In this document: piece after piece, positions 13,932 to 26,714 of the stretch
Layout: each line of letters starts with the position of its first letter
Position numbering within the stretch: position 1 is the first letter of the stretch
Assembly: GCA_028023455.1 (NCBI GenBank)
Contig: JAQFVV010012420.1
Span: 7,769,194-7,833,193 of the forward strand
Direction: 5' to 3'
Source of the DNA: Epiperipatus broadwayi
Lineage: Eukaryota; Onychophora; Udeonychophora; Euonychophora; Peripatidae
Length of the DNA: 64,000 bases
Position numbers and translations under genes: made by a program
Notes under the pieces: generated by a model
The model's database searches: none
Seen by the model: only the letters and a program-made list of their open reading frames with translations
Told to the model about the DNA's origin: nothing

Positions 13932-14146
13932 AGCCTTGAATCTGAGAGCACTGCTCCTAGATCTTAGGATCTAATGAAACCCTCCAGCAGCCATCTTTTA
14001 TCTCTACTTAACTACAAAACTATGAGAATAAAGTTGAAAACACAACATTTTCAATCTAAGCTCAATTGCTTATATAGTCATATGGGTCTGAACTCAGTTC
14101 AGTATCCATCCTAAGATCTAGGTGCAGTGCTCTCAGATCCAAGTCT

Positions 14147-14186
14147 CTTCACTGATGAAGGCCACAAGCCAGAAACTAGTCTGGGG
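14147..14186 (+). ncRNA. Hammerhead ribozyme-like motif in right arm of foldback 1
   Basis: Same layout as its partner: CTTCA (14147-14151), CTGATGA (14152-14158), stem II GGC/GCC, GAAA (14172-14175), C17 at 14181, TGGGG (14182-14186). Stem I keeps pairing through two G-U pairs. A-A mismatch at the base of stem II as in the left arm. Confidence 0.58.
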
Positions 14187-14345
14187 ATATTGGATGAATA
14201 GACACTAGATGTTGATTTTATGCACAAGCCTTCTGGAATCCATTGATTACTCTGGCTGGCATTCAGTGGCACTATTGTATGTAGAGTTTTGCCTGTGTTA
14301 ATAACAGTTATGTGCAAGCATAAGAAATGATGATCATGTGATGTT

Positions 14346-16194
14346 TAGTGGTTTAAATTATACTTATAAAAATCACTTCCACTTTCTAACTATGAAATAT
14401 TTTTTTTCTAGATGCTGTTTTTCCATAATTACTGTAAAAGCCTAATGAAATTACACTAATAAAAATTATTTTGACTTTATCAGTTGGATTTTTTTGATAC
14501 TATGTTCTAACTATTTTTAATCTCATAATGAAAACTAAATAAACTTATGCTAATAAAAATAAGTTTATTTCCATTTTCTTGCTTGAAAATTATTTTATTT
14601 TTTGATGCTAAGTTCTAATTGATTATCTGGCATCATATTGAAAAATAAACAAATGAATACTAAAAAAAAATATTTTATGTTTTATATTTTGGATTTTTTT
14701 GCTTGATATTACATTCTAACATTTTCTAATTTATAATGAAAATTAATGTTGATTTTTTAAAAGTTTAAATAATATACAAATTAAAATGAACTTTATTTTT
14801 AATTTTTCAATAGTAATTTTTTAATAATATAACAAGTTTTCTAATTCTGTTTTTCAAAAAGTGTAAAATATCTTGTCCATTCATGGCCTATGTCATGCAA
14901 GAGTTCATTGTAGAATTTGTGTTTATTGATAACTTTTCAGAATTTTTATTTGCATTCTTTCATGATAATATTAAGTGACTTTCTCATTCTGATTTTTCAG
15001 GTTTATAGTTATAATTATTATTATATATATATATATATATGCATCAAAATAATTTTTTAAAAATAAATACACTATATTTTTCTTCTGAAATTGCAAATAA
15101 GTAGACAAATAAACCAAATTCATAACATAAGCTTTATAAACATGATGAAGATTTCTTTGTCATAACATTTACCTTCATTATACATATTTTTATTTAGTAA
15201 GAAAATGTCTGCAGTTCTCTAATTTCATTTTCATATACCCGCATAATTCAAATTCTTTTAACAAAAAATATATATTTATGATTTTAATCTTTATATGTAT
15301 ATATTGTTATTATTTTTCTTTTACAAAGCTGATTTATTAAGTCAGTTAGATCATTGTAATAGATTGTGTTACATCCTAGTAGTGTTTATTATATGTTAAC
15401 ATAAATTACTGATCAAAGAATTTTGATACCATAAAATTTATCTTATATAATTATTTAAAGTATAAAGAAATTCTCAGTAAATAAGAATGATTTTATTTTT
15501 TATTTTCTGTTATGCCTAATTTATGAAATAAAAGCATAACTTTTTAAAAATATTAAAATATTATTTTATATAGTATAATTATGCTACAGGTATTATAAAA
15601 TTTGGTACTTTTATAATGTCACTGTATAATGATAATATGGGTAAAATATTTTTCAGATTGCAAGTGAACCTCAGAATTTTTTTTTAGATAACTATTATAT
15701 AATCCATCAAATTAAGAATCCAATTGTTATTCAATAAATTCATATCTAGTTATTTTAAAACAGAATATAAAATAATGAGAAAAAAAACATCAACCCACTT
15801 CCTAGTATTTATTAACCTAAATGTTGTCTTTTTGTTTATTTCTTTTATTTAAAAGATGATAGAAATATATTTTTTCTACAATAAGATATTAAATTGAACA
15901 GTAAAAATTTTTTTATCCTAACACATGCGCTATACTGTATATATAATATCTAAATAATGACTTGTAAATTAAACTTCATTGAACATATGTATATAGGTTT
16001 AAAAGTAAAGAGTCTTTAAATAGCTCACTATATGGCAAAAATCTCTCCAATAGCTCTTCACAAAGAAACAGTAAATGACCACATATTATTTACTGGACTT
16101 GATGTCTGGATTATGATGTTTTAGAAATTACAGTATAATATATATGATTTATTTATAAATTTAGTTAAATTTTGGTAAAAAGTTAACTTTTTTT
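14346..16194. other. Intron 2, featureless AT-rich stretch
   Basis: Only a TA microsatellite (15023-15040) and T-runs stand out. Nothing gene-like seen on either strand. Confidence 0.6.
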
Positions 16195-16207
16195 TATTTA
16201 TTTGTAG

Positions 16208-16301
16208 GTTTGTTTGTTTTTTCTCATGTGTCATAGCATATAACCCGGGACAACTGCTGGTAAAGCAGCCATCACTAACCTCTTGACCACCAATGCTTGA
16301 C
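16208..16301 (-). mobile_element. tRNA-derived SINE, copy 2
   Basis: Minus-strand start gtcaagcattggtggtcaag, end atagcat-atgacacatgag plus an A-rich tail. The B-box part is deleted between cccgggtt and atgctatg. Flanked by a perfect 13-bp target-site duplication TATTTATTTGTAG at 16195-16207 and 16302-16314, which defines the element ends. Confidence 0.88.
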
Positions 16302-16314
16302 TATTTATTTGTAG

Positions 16315-18280
16315 TTGTCCCTTAAAATACTGAGACTGAGTTTGCTATTTATTGTTTAATAGAATAACATATTCTTGCTTGGGGGAAATTTCTATAGGTA
16401 AAAGAATATTAATTACAAATTGGTTAAAGAAAATTCATTTTTTGAGGAAATGTACACATGTTAAAATTTATTATAAATGTAATTTATTGTTGCACATTAC
16501 CAACAATATGTATATTTATTATATTAAGAGTTTTTATATAAGTTATTAAAATCATTAATAATCAGTTAAATTAACTTGGAATGATTGCCAAATTTTCTGG
16601 TAAATTAGCCTTAACATTTTTAAATATTTGTTTCTATTATTGCAGTGGATAGTTATAATATATAATCTTAGATAAATTGAAAGTTGTATCTTTTTTCATT
16701 TGCAGTTTTCCCTAAACAGTGAGTTCAAAACTCATAAATCAAAAATCCTATATAAGAAACAGCAATTATAATAGTTTCCTATGAAAAAAATGTAATATAT
16801 AACCCTAAATTCAAAATACATAAAAAATGTTTAAAATCTGATTGGAAAACTAAGACTTAAAATTGAAAAACAAAAAAAACAATGAACAAACATTAAATGT
16901 ATTATTAATAATAATAAAAAAGTATTAACCTGTGTAAATATGATTTATAATAAAATATTTTAGTTGCTATAAATTTTTTAAAATAATATTTTTTAATTTA
17001 TAGTTAACTTTTTAAATTCTACATAAAATGAGATTGGTATTCCCTGAATCCACTTCATTAAGTTAAACTGAAACATAAACAAACAAAAAAAGTTAACATA
17101 ATGTCCGTTTAAAATTTATTTTTGCTCCATTTTATGTTCTATTATCAATGATCTTTTTTTTTATTTTTGTAATTATGTACTTAATAAAACTTTTTTTTTT
17201 TTTGCAATATTATTATTTTTTAATCAAAGGTCTGTAATTTTTATAAAAATGTCATCATATTTAAATAAAAATTAATCAAGATATATAATTTAGAATTTAT
17301 TGCTATAGTTTTAATAATACAAATGATTTTAAAAAATTTGGCTGATAATGTATTTTACCTGGATAAAATTAAATTTTTTATAAGTATGAAAATATTAATT
17401 AGAAATTAGTTAAATAAAAATTATTTTTGAGAAAATGTTCATATTTTAAAATTTATTATTAATGCAATTGTTGTAATTCTTTTTACTTTTTTCTAACATT
17501 TTTTACATTTGCATAACTATCATATGTCAGAAATGAATAAAAATTAAGTCAATAATATTTTTCAACATACACTTAAATTGTTTGATAATATAAAATTAAT
17601 TAATAATTGCATGGGATAAAAAAAATATTTTGTTTGCTTTTTAAGCAAAAATAATTTTGATTTATGATAATATTTTTGCTTTAAATGGAATTAGTTTACA
17701 AAAATTTTAAATAAAATTAATTTAGTGAATATATTTTAATTAACACATATTTTAGAATTTATTATTAGTGCACTCTGTTATAGTATATGATCAAAGCATA
17801 TTGTATTTATATATTATATTGATTTAAACTTGTATGTTTTTGATTTTCTGTAACTTATGATGAAAGTCTTATTTATTTTGGATATATCTTAAATAAATAT
17901 ATAACCTATCTTATAAGTTATACAGGATAAAAATTTGGTAAATATAGTAACCATATAATAACAATATAATCAAAATGTAGTTATTGTCCATAATGAATAA
18001 ACTTTATACTGTACTGTTCTCCCTTGGCACAAATATCATTTTATCTTCCAATAATTTTACTTTTATGAATTCTTTATTTTATTATGTCATCAGTTTTATA
18101 AAATTTTTACCATCTAAAATATATGGTGGTTTTTTTAAAAAACAAAAATCATTTTTTAAAGATTGTTATAATGAATAGTTGATTAATAATCAAAATAAAT
18201 TAATAATTGTTATGGTGAATCCTCATATAATGGCCTATAGTATGCAAAAGTGAAAGTGTGTTTGTTATTGTTTTCTGTAA
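16315..18280. other. Intron 2, featureless AT-rich stretch
   Basis: Very AT-rich with short A/T runs. The open frames at 16352-16549 and 17984-18178 encode low-complexity F/I/N/K/Y peptides and have no motif. Confidence 0.6.
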
Positions 18281-18361
18281 TACATAGAGGTATAGCATGC
18301 ATAGTTTGATATATATATAGATATATATATATATAAACTATGCATGCTATACCTCTATGTA
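18281..18361. repeat. Perfect 27-bp inverted repeat with TA-rich loop
   Basis: Arms 18281-18307 and 18335-18361 are exact reverse complements; the 27-bp loop is almost pure TA. The arms hold GCATGC and a non-repetitive GAGGTATAG, so this is not just a TA artefact. Confidence 0.9.
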
Positions 18362-18399
18362 TATATGTATACATATATATATATATATTGTACCCTGCC

Positions 18400-21300
18400 A
18401 GTAGGATGATGACCCCTAGATGATATGCCAAGTCCCTATCTTAAGCTATCCTATGACTTTATCTAGGTATCATTTAAGACTCTTACCATTTTCTCAATTA
18501 TCTTTGGTCAATATTAACAATTGTGAGACTCTCCTATCCTATCAACAAGATTGCATACCCTTTAACATTAAATAAATACTAAAGTATTTATCCAATAGCA
18601 TGAGAATACCTAGACACTTCTCCTTATTTAGTATCTACATACTCTCATGACTAACAATCATGATTAAATGACTATAATAAAACATCTATAATTATTAACT
18701 TTCAATTAACTAATGAAGCAATTATACTATTATGTTATTGTAAATTGAATGTTATTATTATTACTTCTATAGGATTATAATTAGCAATAATCATAATAAT
18801 AATTTTATACTAAGGAGATCTCAGGCTAATCATTGATTTTTTAAATTAGTTATTTAATCCACCTATAAAACATCAAGAGGGATTTTACTGAACCCTATAG
18901 GCAGTATTACTTAAGAAAAGACTTATAACCTGAGTGTATAATTAAAATTGTACTACTACTTTATATTTATGTTTCCTAATACTTACCCTTAAACTAATAC
19001 TATTATCTATATATTATCTAAATTGTAATTATATGTGATACTTTCAATAATAAGTAATTCATAATTTAATTCTTTATAAATAAGCATACTTTAATAATTT
19101 GCAATATCATCAATGACTTATGTGATCAAGGCAGTTTACAGTAAGTTAAAATCTCTTTTAAAAAATGTGTGCTTAATTGATTGTTATATTGTTTCTAAAC
19201 TAGATTACATTCTTATTTCCATCTCAAATTATACACTTAAGAGTTCATGTGATATAGTGACAATGACTCTCCCAAAAGAAATGCAACATTTAATACTCAA
19301 GTTTACTTTCAAAACAACTTTAATCATATTATTTACAAGATATTATAATATATATTTTAACCAATAGGTAATTTAAAATAACAATAGTAATAAAGTTATA
19401 TATGGGCAAATCTAATAACACTATAAACAATTGAAAAATTTCCATTCCCTTTTTTACCTTTTAGATATTCACAATAAAAATATATATTACCTTTTCATGT
19501 AATATAGTGCTGTTGTGGTATTTACCTTTACATACTTTTATTTATTTATTTTTATATCACAAATCAGGTGTTTCCCTTAGATATCATTCTTCCCCTTTTT
19601 TTTCTTTACAATTATCAACCATTATAAGTTAGGCATTGAATTAGAAAGATAAAATGAAACATAATAACTATTGTATTCTTACTTCAATACAATAATCTTA
19701 TTACAATATGGTGAAATGTCACTTTTTGTGTATTTTTAGATACCATGATATTCATCCTTTTATTTATTTATTTCTATAAAGATATTACAATAATAATTAT
19801 AAAATCATCAATTAGTTTTTTAATCTCACCCCCCATCTTCCTATAGTTTTATATTTTCAACTTATATACTAAATTACAATCAATAAGAATTTTAGGTTGT
19901 GTGCTATTAAATCTGAACCCCTATATCTCCCTGCAATAATTTTCATCTCTAATTTATGAGATTCAGCTAAATATTAATAGACCACCCTTTGGTGTATTCT
20001 AAATAAACTATCTATCTCTGCTTTATCTAACAACTTAATTATTGTCTTCATATTTCTAATTTATATTTGTTGGATATCATTCTTATAACTAATTGTTTCT
20101 ACAAATTACAAACTAAAATTACTTATAATTCCATATAACTCTATTAAATTGTTCATTGTAAAACATAAGATCAAATTTAAAATATCATCATTTCTCATTT
20201 TCAGTATTGTATATTTAAACACCAACCTATACCTCTTCATAATATACATATTGCTAACTACTTTTAGGATACATTTCATTAAATCATCAATCATATCTAT
20301 TGATTTTAATTATATAACAATATTTGATAAAAACATAACTTTTAAAATAAATAATGACATAGATAACCAAATTAAATCAATTATTAATTTCACTATCTAT
20401 TGATCTATCACCCCCTCTATTGCTTGACAACAACTATATTTAAAGTATAGAATTAATATATATACAAATATGATGTTGCAAGCTTTTTTTTCTTTTTAAA
20501 TATAAGTTCCTAAACATCAAACAAAAAAAACTTTTAACTTTTACTGGCATTACAATCATTCCACAGGATTCAGACTGGTTGCACATCAATATTATTATCA
20601 CTTTTGTTTCAAACACTCCACTAGTTGAATGTTAATATTACAATCATTTTTGCTTCATTTGTTCTCATTGATGTCAGGTTATTGACAATGTAGCAGGTTT
20701 TTTTTATTTTCCTTTAGTAATTAAAGATTTTCTGTAACTTGTTTTATCCGTTTGATTGAAATACTCCTTGCACTAGTAATAAATGATTCAGCATTCAAAT
20801 GATTCCTTACGTATTTTGGTTAATATTATTATTTTAAAAAAAAAACATTTTCCCTTTTCATTTTAACAATAGAATAATATTATCTTCCACATATATTTAT
20901 ATTTCATAATGCACTAAAATTTATTCATCTGTTATTCAACAATTTATTCTCCATGCATATTTATTCTTTATTAAATATTTTCTGGTATGGTTTTACTCTC
21001 TTACATTTATCTCTTTTTTTTCAGATGATAGATAATGTTTCATTCATACTAACAGACCACTGTTATTTAGTACACACATAAATATAATTACCATTTAACC
21101 TATATAACACTCAGTATATTTTTTTAAACTTTACATAAAAGTTATATTACAAATTAGTATTGCTCAGTTTTAATCATTTCTTCAATTAAAATTTTATTCA
21201 AACATGCTTTAAGATTTATCTTTGAATAAGATGTATACTTTTCCATTCATACCTAGTTCTGTTATTATCTATTACTACTTTAGTTCTAGATAATTTTAAA

Positions 21301-24300
21301 AATGCATGCTTATCTCTGTCAGAAATAATTTGCCTTTTATTTACCCCTGGCTAATAACTTGATCTTGTCCAATTATTTTGATTCATATGATACATGAATA
21401 CTTCCACTAGTTTAGCAATTAAATCCAGTGGAAATACAGTACTCCCAAGGTTTTTCTTTAGTGAGTTTCTTCCTTGGTCACAATGTGGGATATACATACA
21501 ATTTTTCTTCTTCATTTTATATTATTTTCTCCATATAATGATTTCAAGAAATTTTCCAAGAACCATTAATTGTTGAGTTGCCTGTAGAGATCAATTTAAT
21601 TTACTCTTGCATTTTAATGAAGCTTTATAATCTATATCATTTTAATTATTAAGTAGACAAAATTCATTACTTCTTTTTTTCTCTTCAAAATAATAATAAT
21701 ATTTAAGTATTTTTTTGCAAACTTTTAGGATAACCAAAAAAAAAAACAAATTATTTGTTCCTTGATCTGTGATTTTTTTTTCTCCAATTTAATATTCCCT
21801 CACTTTTTCTTAATGATTGTCAGCAGGCTGTTTATTGGTTAATTTTTCCCACTTCTTTGATTCTATATTTAATGAGTTGTTAGTATTTGATTTGTATTCA
21901 AAACAAATATTTTTGGTTTTAAAATATTTCTGAATAAAAATAATATTTTAGAAACTGAATAAAGTACAATTTACTTTCTTGATTTAGATCATTTTGGTTT
22001 TATGTTTATACAAACTAGATTCGATATTACTTTTATGATTTTTTTTAATCACCAAATTTGTAAAATAAATATTAATCATTTATTTGTAAACATAAATTAA
22101 GATTTAACTAGAAATAATAATTGCTTTTATAATATTAGATGCACACAGACAATAATTATCTATCTATGTAATGCATATTTGTTTAGAAGATTAGATTTAA
22201 ACTTTACTATAATTTTAAATGCTATCAAATGTTTACTTATTTGTAACTATAATAAATTTATAGTTTATTATTTTATCTTTTATGTACATTTGTAACCAAC
22301 TACTTTACCCAGCATTTATATCCTTTATGTGACTTTAAATTGACTAAACCTAAGTTTAAACCTTATGATAACTAAAATGACAATTACTTTTCCTAGCTTA
22401 ATAAGTACTTATCTTTTTGATTTAATAAAATTTAAAATTATACATCTCAAAATTTTATTCCCAATTTGTTTTATGATGGAATGTATCTATAAAAAGGACA
22501 CAATATATATATGCTTTGTGGAGTATATTTATTATATATGTAAATAGAAAAATGTGTTATGCTTATGTTAATTTGTTTCAACAATTTTTAATTTATTTGT
22601 AATTTATTTTAACAGTAGATATGCATAGTATTTGAAAGTGAATTATATATATGTGCATGTTTAATATTTCGAATAATAATACAGTTTTAATTAACTTTAA
22701 TGAAGTTGCTATATTTAAAGATAGTCCAAAAGATTAAATTGTTTTTTGTAGTATATTTAAAGATAATATAAAAGATTAAACTGTTTTTTCAGACACAACA
22801 AAATAAATAAATAAATAAATAAAAGAATGAAAGAAGATAAAAACAGATGAAAAAAACAACAACTTGTTTTTATAAACTTTTTTTTTATATAATTAATTCC
22901 TTAGAAAAACAATAAGTCAAATAATTTTATAAATAGGATAATTTTTGGAAGAGATTTAACAAGGGCTAAGAAGACCAGAAGTAGAGGAAGAACTATGCAG
23001 AACACAAAAAAAGAACTATAGAAAGAGCTGAGAAAAACATCAAAACCAAAGTATAGGAGAAGACTACTGAAGAGAATGGATCACATCATAACTATAGAAA
23101 AAAAAAAGTAGATTATTAAAGCAGGTTAATAAACAATTATAAAGTTATACAGATTATAATTATTATTTTAATAAGCTTAAGAATGTTATATATGTAAATA
23201 AACTTGTAAATTGTCAAAATGTGGTATATAATTAAAATGTAGTATTGTCTACAAAACTCATTTCTTTTACTTGCATATTGAGTGTATTCAGCAACTATTT
23301 TGTAGACAATTATAAAAAAAATAATTTCTAATTTATTAGTACAAAATTACAAGCATTTAATACATATATATATATTAAGTTTATGTTTAGACATTATACA
23401 GGCATTCTAATAATGGGAGGCAGTATATTAATATATAGGTATTGTAACATGATAAAAATAATGATGCCAGGAAATTGATCAATCTGAATAAAACCTAGCC
23501 CAATGGGCTATTGATTATAATATAGGGTGGTAATATAAAACACTTTAGTGTGTCTCAGAATTGAGATGTCATTTATCATAATATACATCTAGCCTAAACG
23601 AGGAGTGCCATTTTATAACAGCCCCAAAGTTGATTTGGCATTTTGTAATAATTGTCACTTGCACATGATCATCATCAGCTACCATTAGGTAGCTACTTTG
23701 TCACAATAATAATGGATTTTTTTTATCTCACTACTTCTCTGCATTTATTCAGTCAACATCTGTTATAAAAGAAAAGAAATTGACCTATAGGTTTTTTGAG
23801 ACAATCACTTACCACTGACCCTATATGAAAATAAAAGATCATGAAAAAATGCCGTTAAGATTTATATTATTTATTACAGAGCAAAACATTCATTAACAAA
23901 TAGTGACTCTGTTAGAACCTGTTTAAAATTATCTAGCTCAGTTGTTGATCACATTAGGCAATAACAATATCTTCAATACATAATTATTTAGATTGTCCAT
24001 TACACTATCATAAAATACTAACAATCGTTATTAAAAATCTAATTTATTCAGATAGTAGTTGAAACAAAATAAAGCAAATGAGATCATCACTTCAGACATC
24101 TATAAATCTATTCACCATTCCCAAAGTAAACTGCAATAAGCAGTGAAATCATATATCATTGTCCTAGACAATGATGTATGTCTAAGACATCTATTTGATT
24201 GATAATTGAATCAATAAATTCGAATCAATAAATAACTAAATTCTGACATACTTCACTAATCTAATATTATTTATAGTAATGCAAATTTACTTTAACATTT

Positions 24301-26216
24301 AACGACATTCTATTTAAATCAACCAGTTTCGAAGTAATTATAATTACATTTTGAAAACGTTTTTTTATAAACCTACACTATTTATAATGTTGCAATAAAA
24401 TAATCTTTATTCAGTTTTATATTTATTTTAATAAAATGTTAAAGATATTACAAACATTTCATTCATACCCTACATTAGATCGATATGCATCTATTACTTA
24501 AGTGATGTTTTAAAATGAAACACTTTACAAGAATTTATTATCAATAAATCTATTAGATAATTTCACATTTTACAGTATCCAATAACATTATATATAAAAT
24601 ATACTGTAGGTTTCTATTGGATATTTATTTAGTGACTTACAATCACTGATATAATTCATCTACTTAAATCTCCAATCAATCGATTATAAAATGGATTTTA
24701 TAATAATTAATCTATATATGATGATAATTGTCAGTTATCCAAGCCAAAGATAACATTAAATTATACGAGTCAATAAAATTTATGATCTCCACTTCAAAGA
24801 AGTTTAAAAGTAATTAAGGCATCATTTTGATTAATGACAGAACAAAATCTATAAAGATTTTTGTAACCGACAAGATAAGCAAATAAATAATCATCTCTGA
24901 ACTAATGAAGTTATGTCTCCCTGTAATATTGATTTAGATTAGATAAGTAAACAAATATTTAAATGCAGTAACAAATATAAAAGTTATAACTAATCGGATT
25001 TAATAATGATATATAAAAATATACATATATCCAATTAATTCTATTTCACTTACCAAAATAGGTTTGATCTTGGATCAAATTTTAAGTACCAAAATTACCT
25101 TACACATTCAAAAGAAATAATTAGAGATTTTCACCCGATTTTAAATCAACTCTAAATTTATTGTTTTATAATAAAAATTTTATGACAGTAATAATAAAGA
25201 AAAAATATAACAACAAACAAATGATGTTTGTAATATAGTCATAACCAATTTTAAAAAAAAAGATCTTAGGTTTCTTTAATATATAAATAATTGATATTCT
25301 ATTACTGTATAGAATCAATAAATATAATAATAAAATATGTATATGAAACTCCAAAAATGTATTGCTTGACAATAATACTATATAAAACTGAAGGAGAGAT
25401 TTTAAATATCTTCCTGAGACTTTAAATAGAATATATAACGATTTTAAAAAAATGTAATCAAATAAAAATTTATCTCTGTTTATTCATTACTGTAATTTCT
25501 AAATAATTAACCTAACATAAACAAAAACTATTATATTTAAACTCCTTTTCTATACGAATATCCCCGAGTTAAATCTGGCATATACATTAAAGTTTTAAAC
25601 GCTTAAAAACATCGGGGCATATTAACCTATTAAGAGAACTATTTCCAAAATCTATTTATTTATTCACCTGTTTATTATTTTTTTTGAGATCACATCAGAT
25701 TTGTGATTTGATGCTAGAATTAGCAATAAACAATATTATTTAAAATTATTAGGTTGCCATGGTTATCTAGTTAACTTTATATTTCAAGACCTTCATTATC
25801 CATGGATCAAGTGAAATGAAAATTAAACAAGATCAAGAAACTTCTTTATTTTTTAATACTATGACATACAGCATTAATCTGGGTACTTACAATATATTAA
25901 AATTATGATATAGTTAATTATTTAATAAATTAAAATGTATTAATACAGTAATTACTGCATTTTAATGTCAAAACTTAGTTTAACAAAAAAAAAACATTAC
26001 TGGATGTGCTGTCGACACCATTTTCTATATATTCAACATGAATTCTTTTTGCTGAGTTTTGACATCAAAATTTGATAGCTGTTATAAAATTCCATTTTAA
26101 TTTGTAAAGTTTATTTTCAGTACATCAGTGGTACAACGCATTTAAAAAAAAAATTAAAATGGAAATTGATTATAAAATCACATTTTATTTACTTTACATA
26201 TTGGCCTTAAACCAAA
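18400..26216. other. Intron 2, long AT-rich stretch without supported features
   Basis: Nearly 8 kb with no recognised element. A 42-bp imperfect direct duplication lies at about 22710-22795. Many short frames are F/I/N/Y-rich chance frames. Local base skew changes (for example C/T-rich blocks at 19780-20000 and 21160-21500) suggest several old unrecognisable insertions. Confidence 0.5.
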
Positions 26217-26270
26217 GTGGTGATGATGATTATTATTATTATTATTATTATTATCATTATCATCATCACC
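26217..26270. repeat. Compound GAT/TTA microsatellite
   Basis: GAT units followed by TTA units and CAT units. The poly-Ile frame over it is a by-product. It directly precedes the LINE ORF1 remnant. Confidence 0.9.
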
Positions 26271-26379
26271 ATCTGCAGACCTATGTGTAAAAAGCCATGT
26301 GCTAGTTGTAGTAATCTAATTTTTGGAAAACAACCAAGAATTAATTGCAAAAAGTGTGACAATAAGTTTCTTATAACAT

Positions 26380-26714
26380 CACATGATCACCATTTCTTAT
26401 GCTTGCTTATAAATGTTATTAAAACAGGCAAAACTCTTTATACATATTGCCACTCAGTGCAAGCCAGAATTTTGTAGTTAAGTGGAGATAAAGGGTGGCA
26501 GCTGGATGGTTGCATTAGATCCTAAGATCTAAATGCAGTGCTCTCAGATCCAAGGCTCCTCATTGACGAAGGCCACAAGCCAGAAACTAGTCTGGGGATA
26601 TTGGATACATATGCACTAGATGTTGATTTTATGCACAAGCCTTCTGGCATCCATTGATTACTCTGGCTTGCACTGAATGGCAATACGTATAGAGAGTTTT
26701 GCCTGTTTTAATAA
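26380..26714. mobile_element. Foldback element 2, nested in LINE ORF1
   Basis: Right arm (about 26515-26714) matches the arms of foldback 1; left arm is shortened to about 26414-26465 (acaggcaaaactctttatac...gcaagccaga). The left end carries the 35-bp tail also seen after 14303, here inverted. The host LINE sequence gtttc-a/t-tataacat is duplicated at 26366-26379 and 26715-26728 (13 of 14 match), giving the element ends and a target duplication of about 14 bp. Confidence 0.82.
26558..26597 (+). ncRNA. Hammerhead-like motif in foldback 2, core mutated
   Basis: Same 40-nt layout as in foldback 1: CCTCA, TTGACGA in place of CTGATGA, stem II GGC/GCC, GAAA, C17, TGGGG. The C-to-T change at the first core position would be expected to abolish activity; stem I pairing is intact. 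Confidence 0.5.

Larger units (their letters stand above)
13777..14345. mobile_element. Foldback element 1, arms of about 200 bp with hammerhead-like motifs
   Basis: Left arm (13777-13975) and right arm (14108-14303) are imperfect inverted repeats beginning acaggcaaaactct. Both contain the block with CTGATGA and GAAACTAGTC: minus strand 13892-13931, plus strand 14147-14186. The loop (13976-14107) is unrelated to the arms. A tail of about 45 bp after the right arm (to catgatgatcatgtg-type sequence near 14340) recurs beside the copies at 26380 and 50854, so it belongs to the element. No protein frame. Lies in intron 2, 460 bp after the micro-exon. Confidence 0.85.

Noticed and set aside
23580-23720. 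Small hairpin (ctacc-att-aggtag) in a mixed-composition block, as a possible ncRNA
   Set aside because: Stem too short and no family resemblance.
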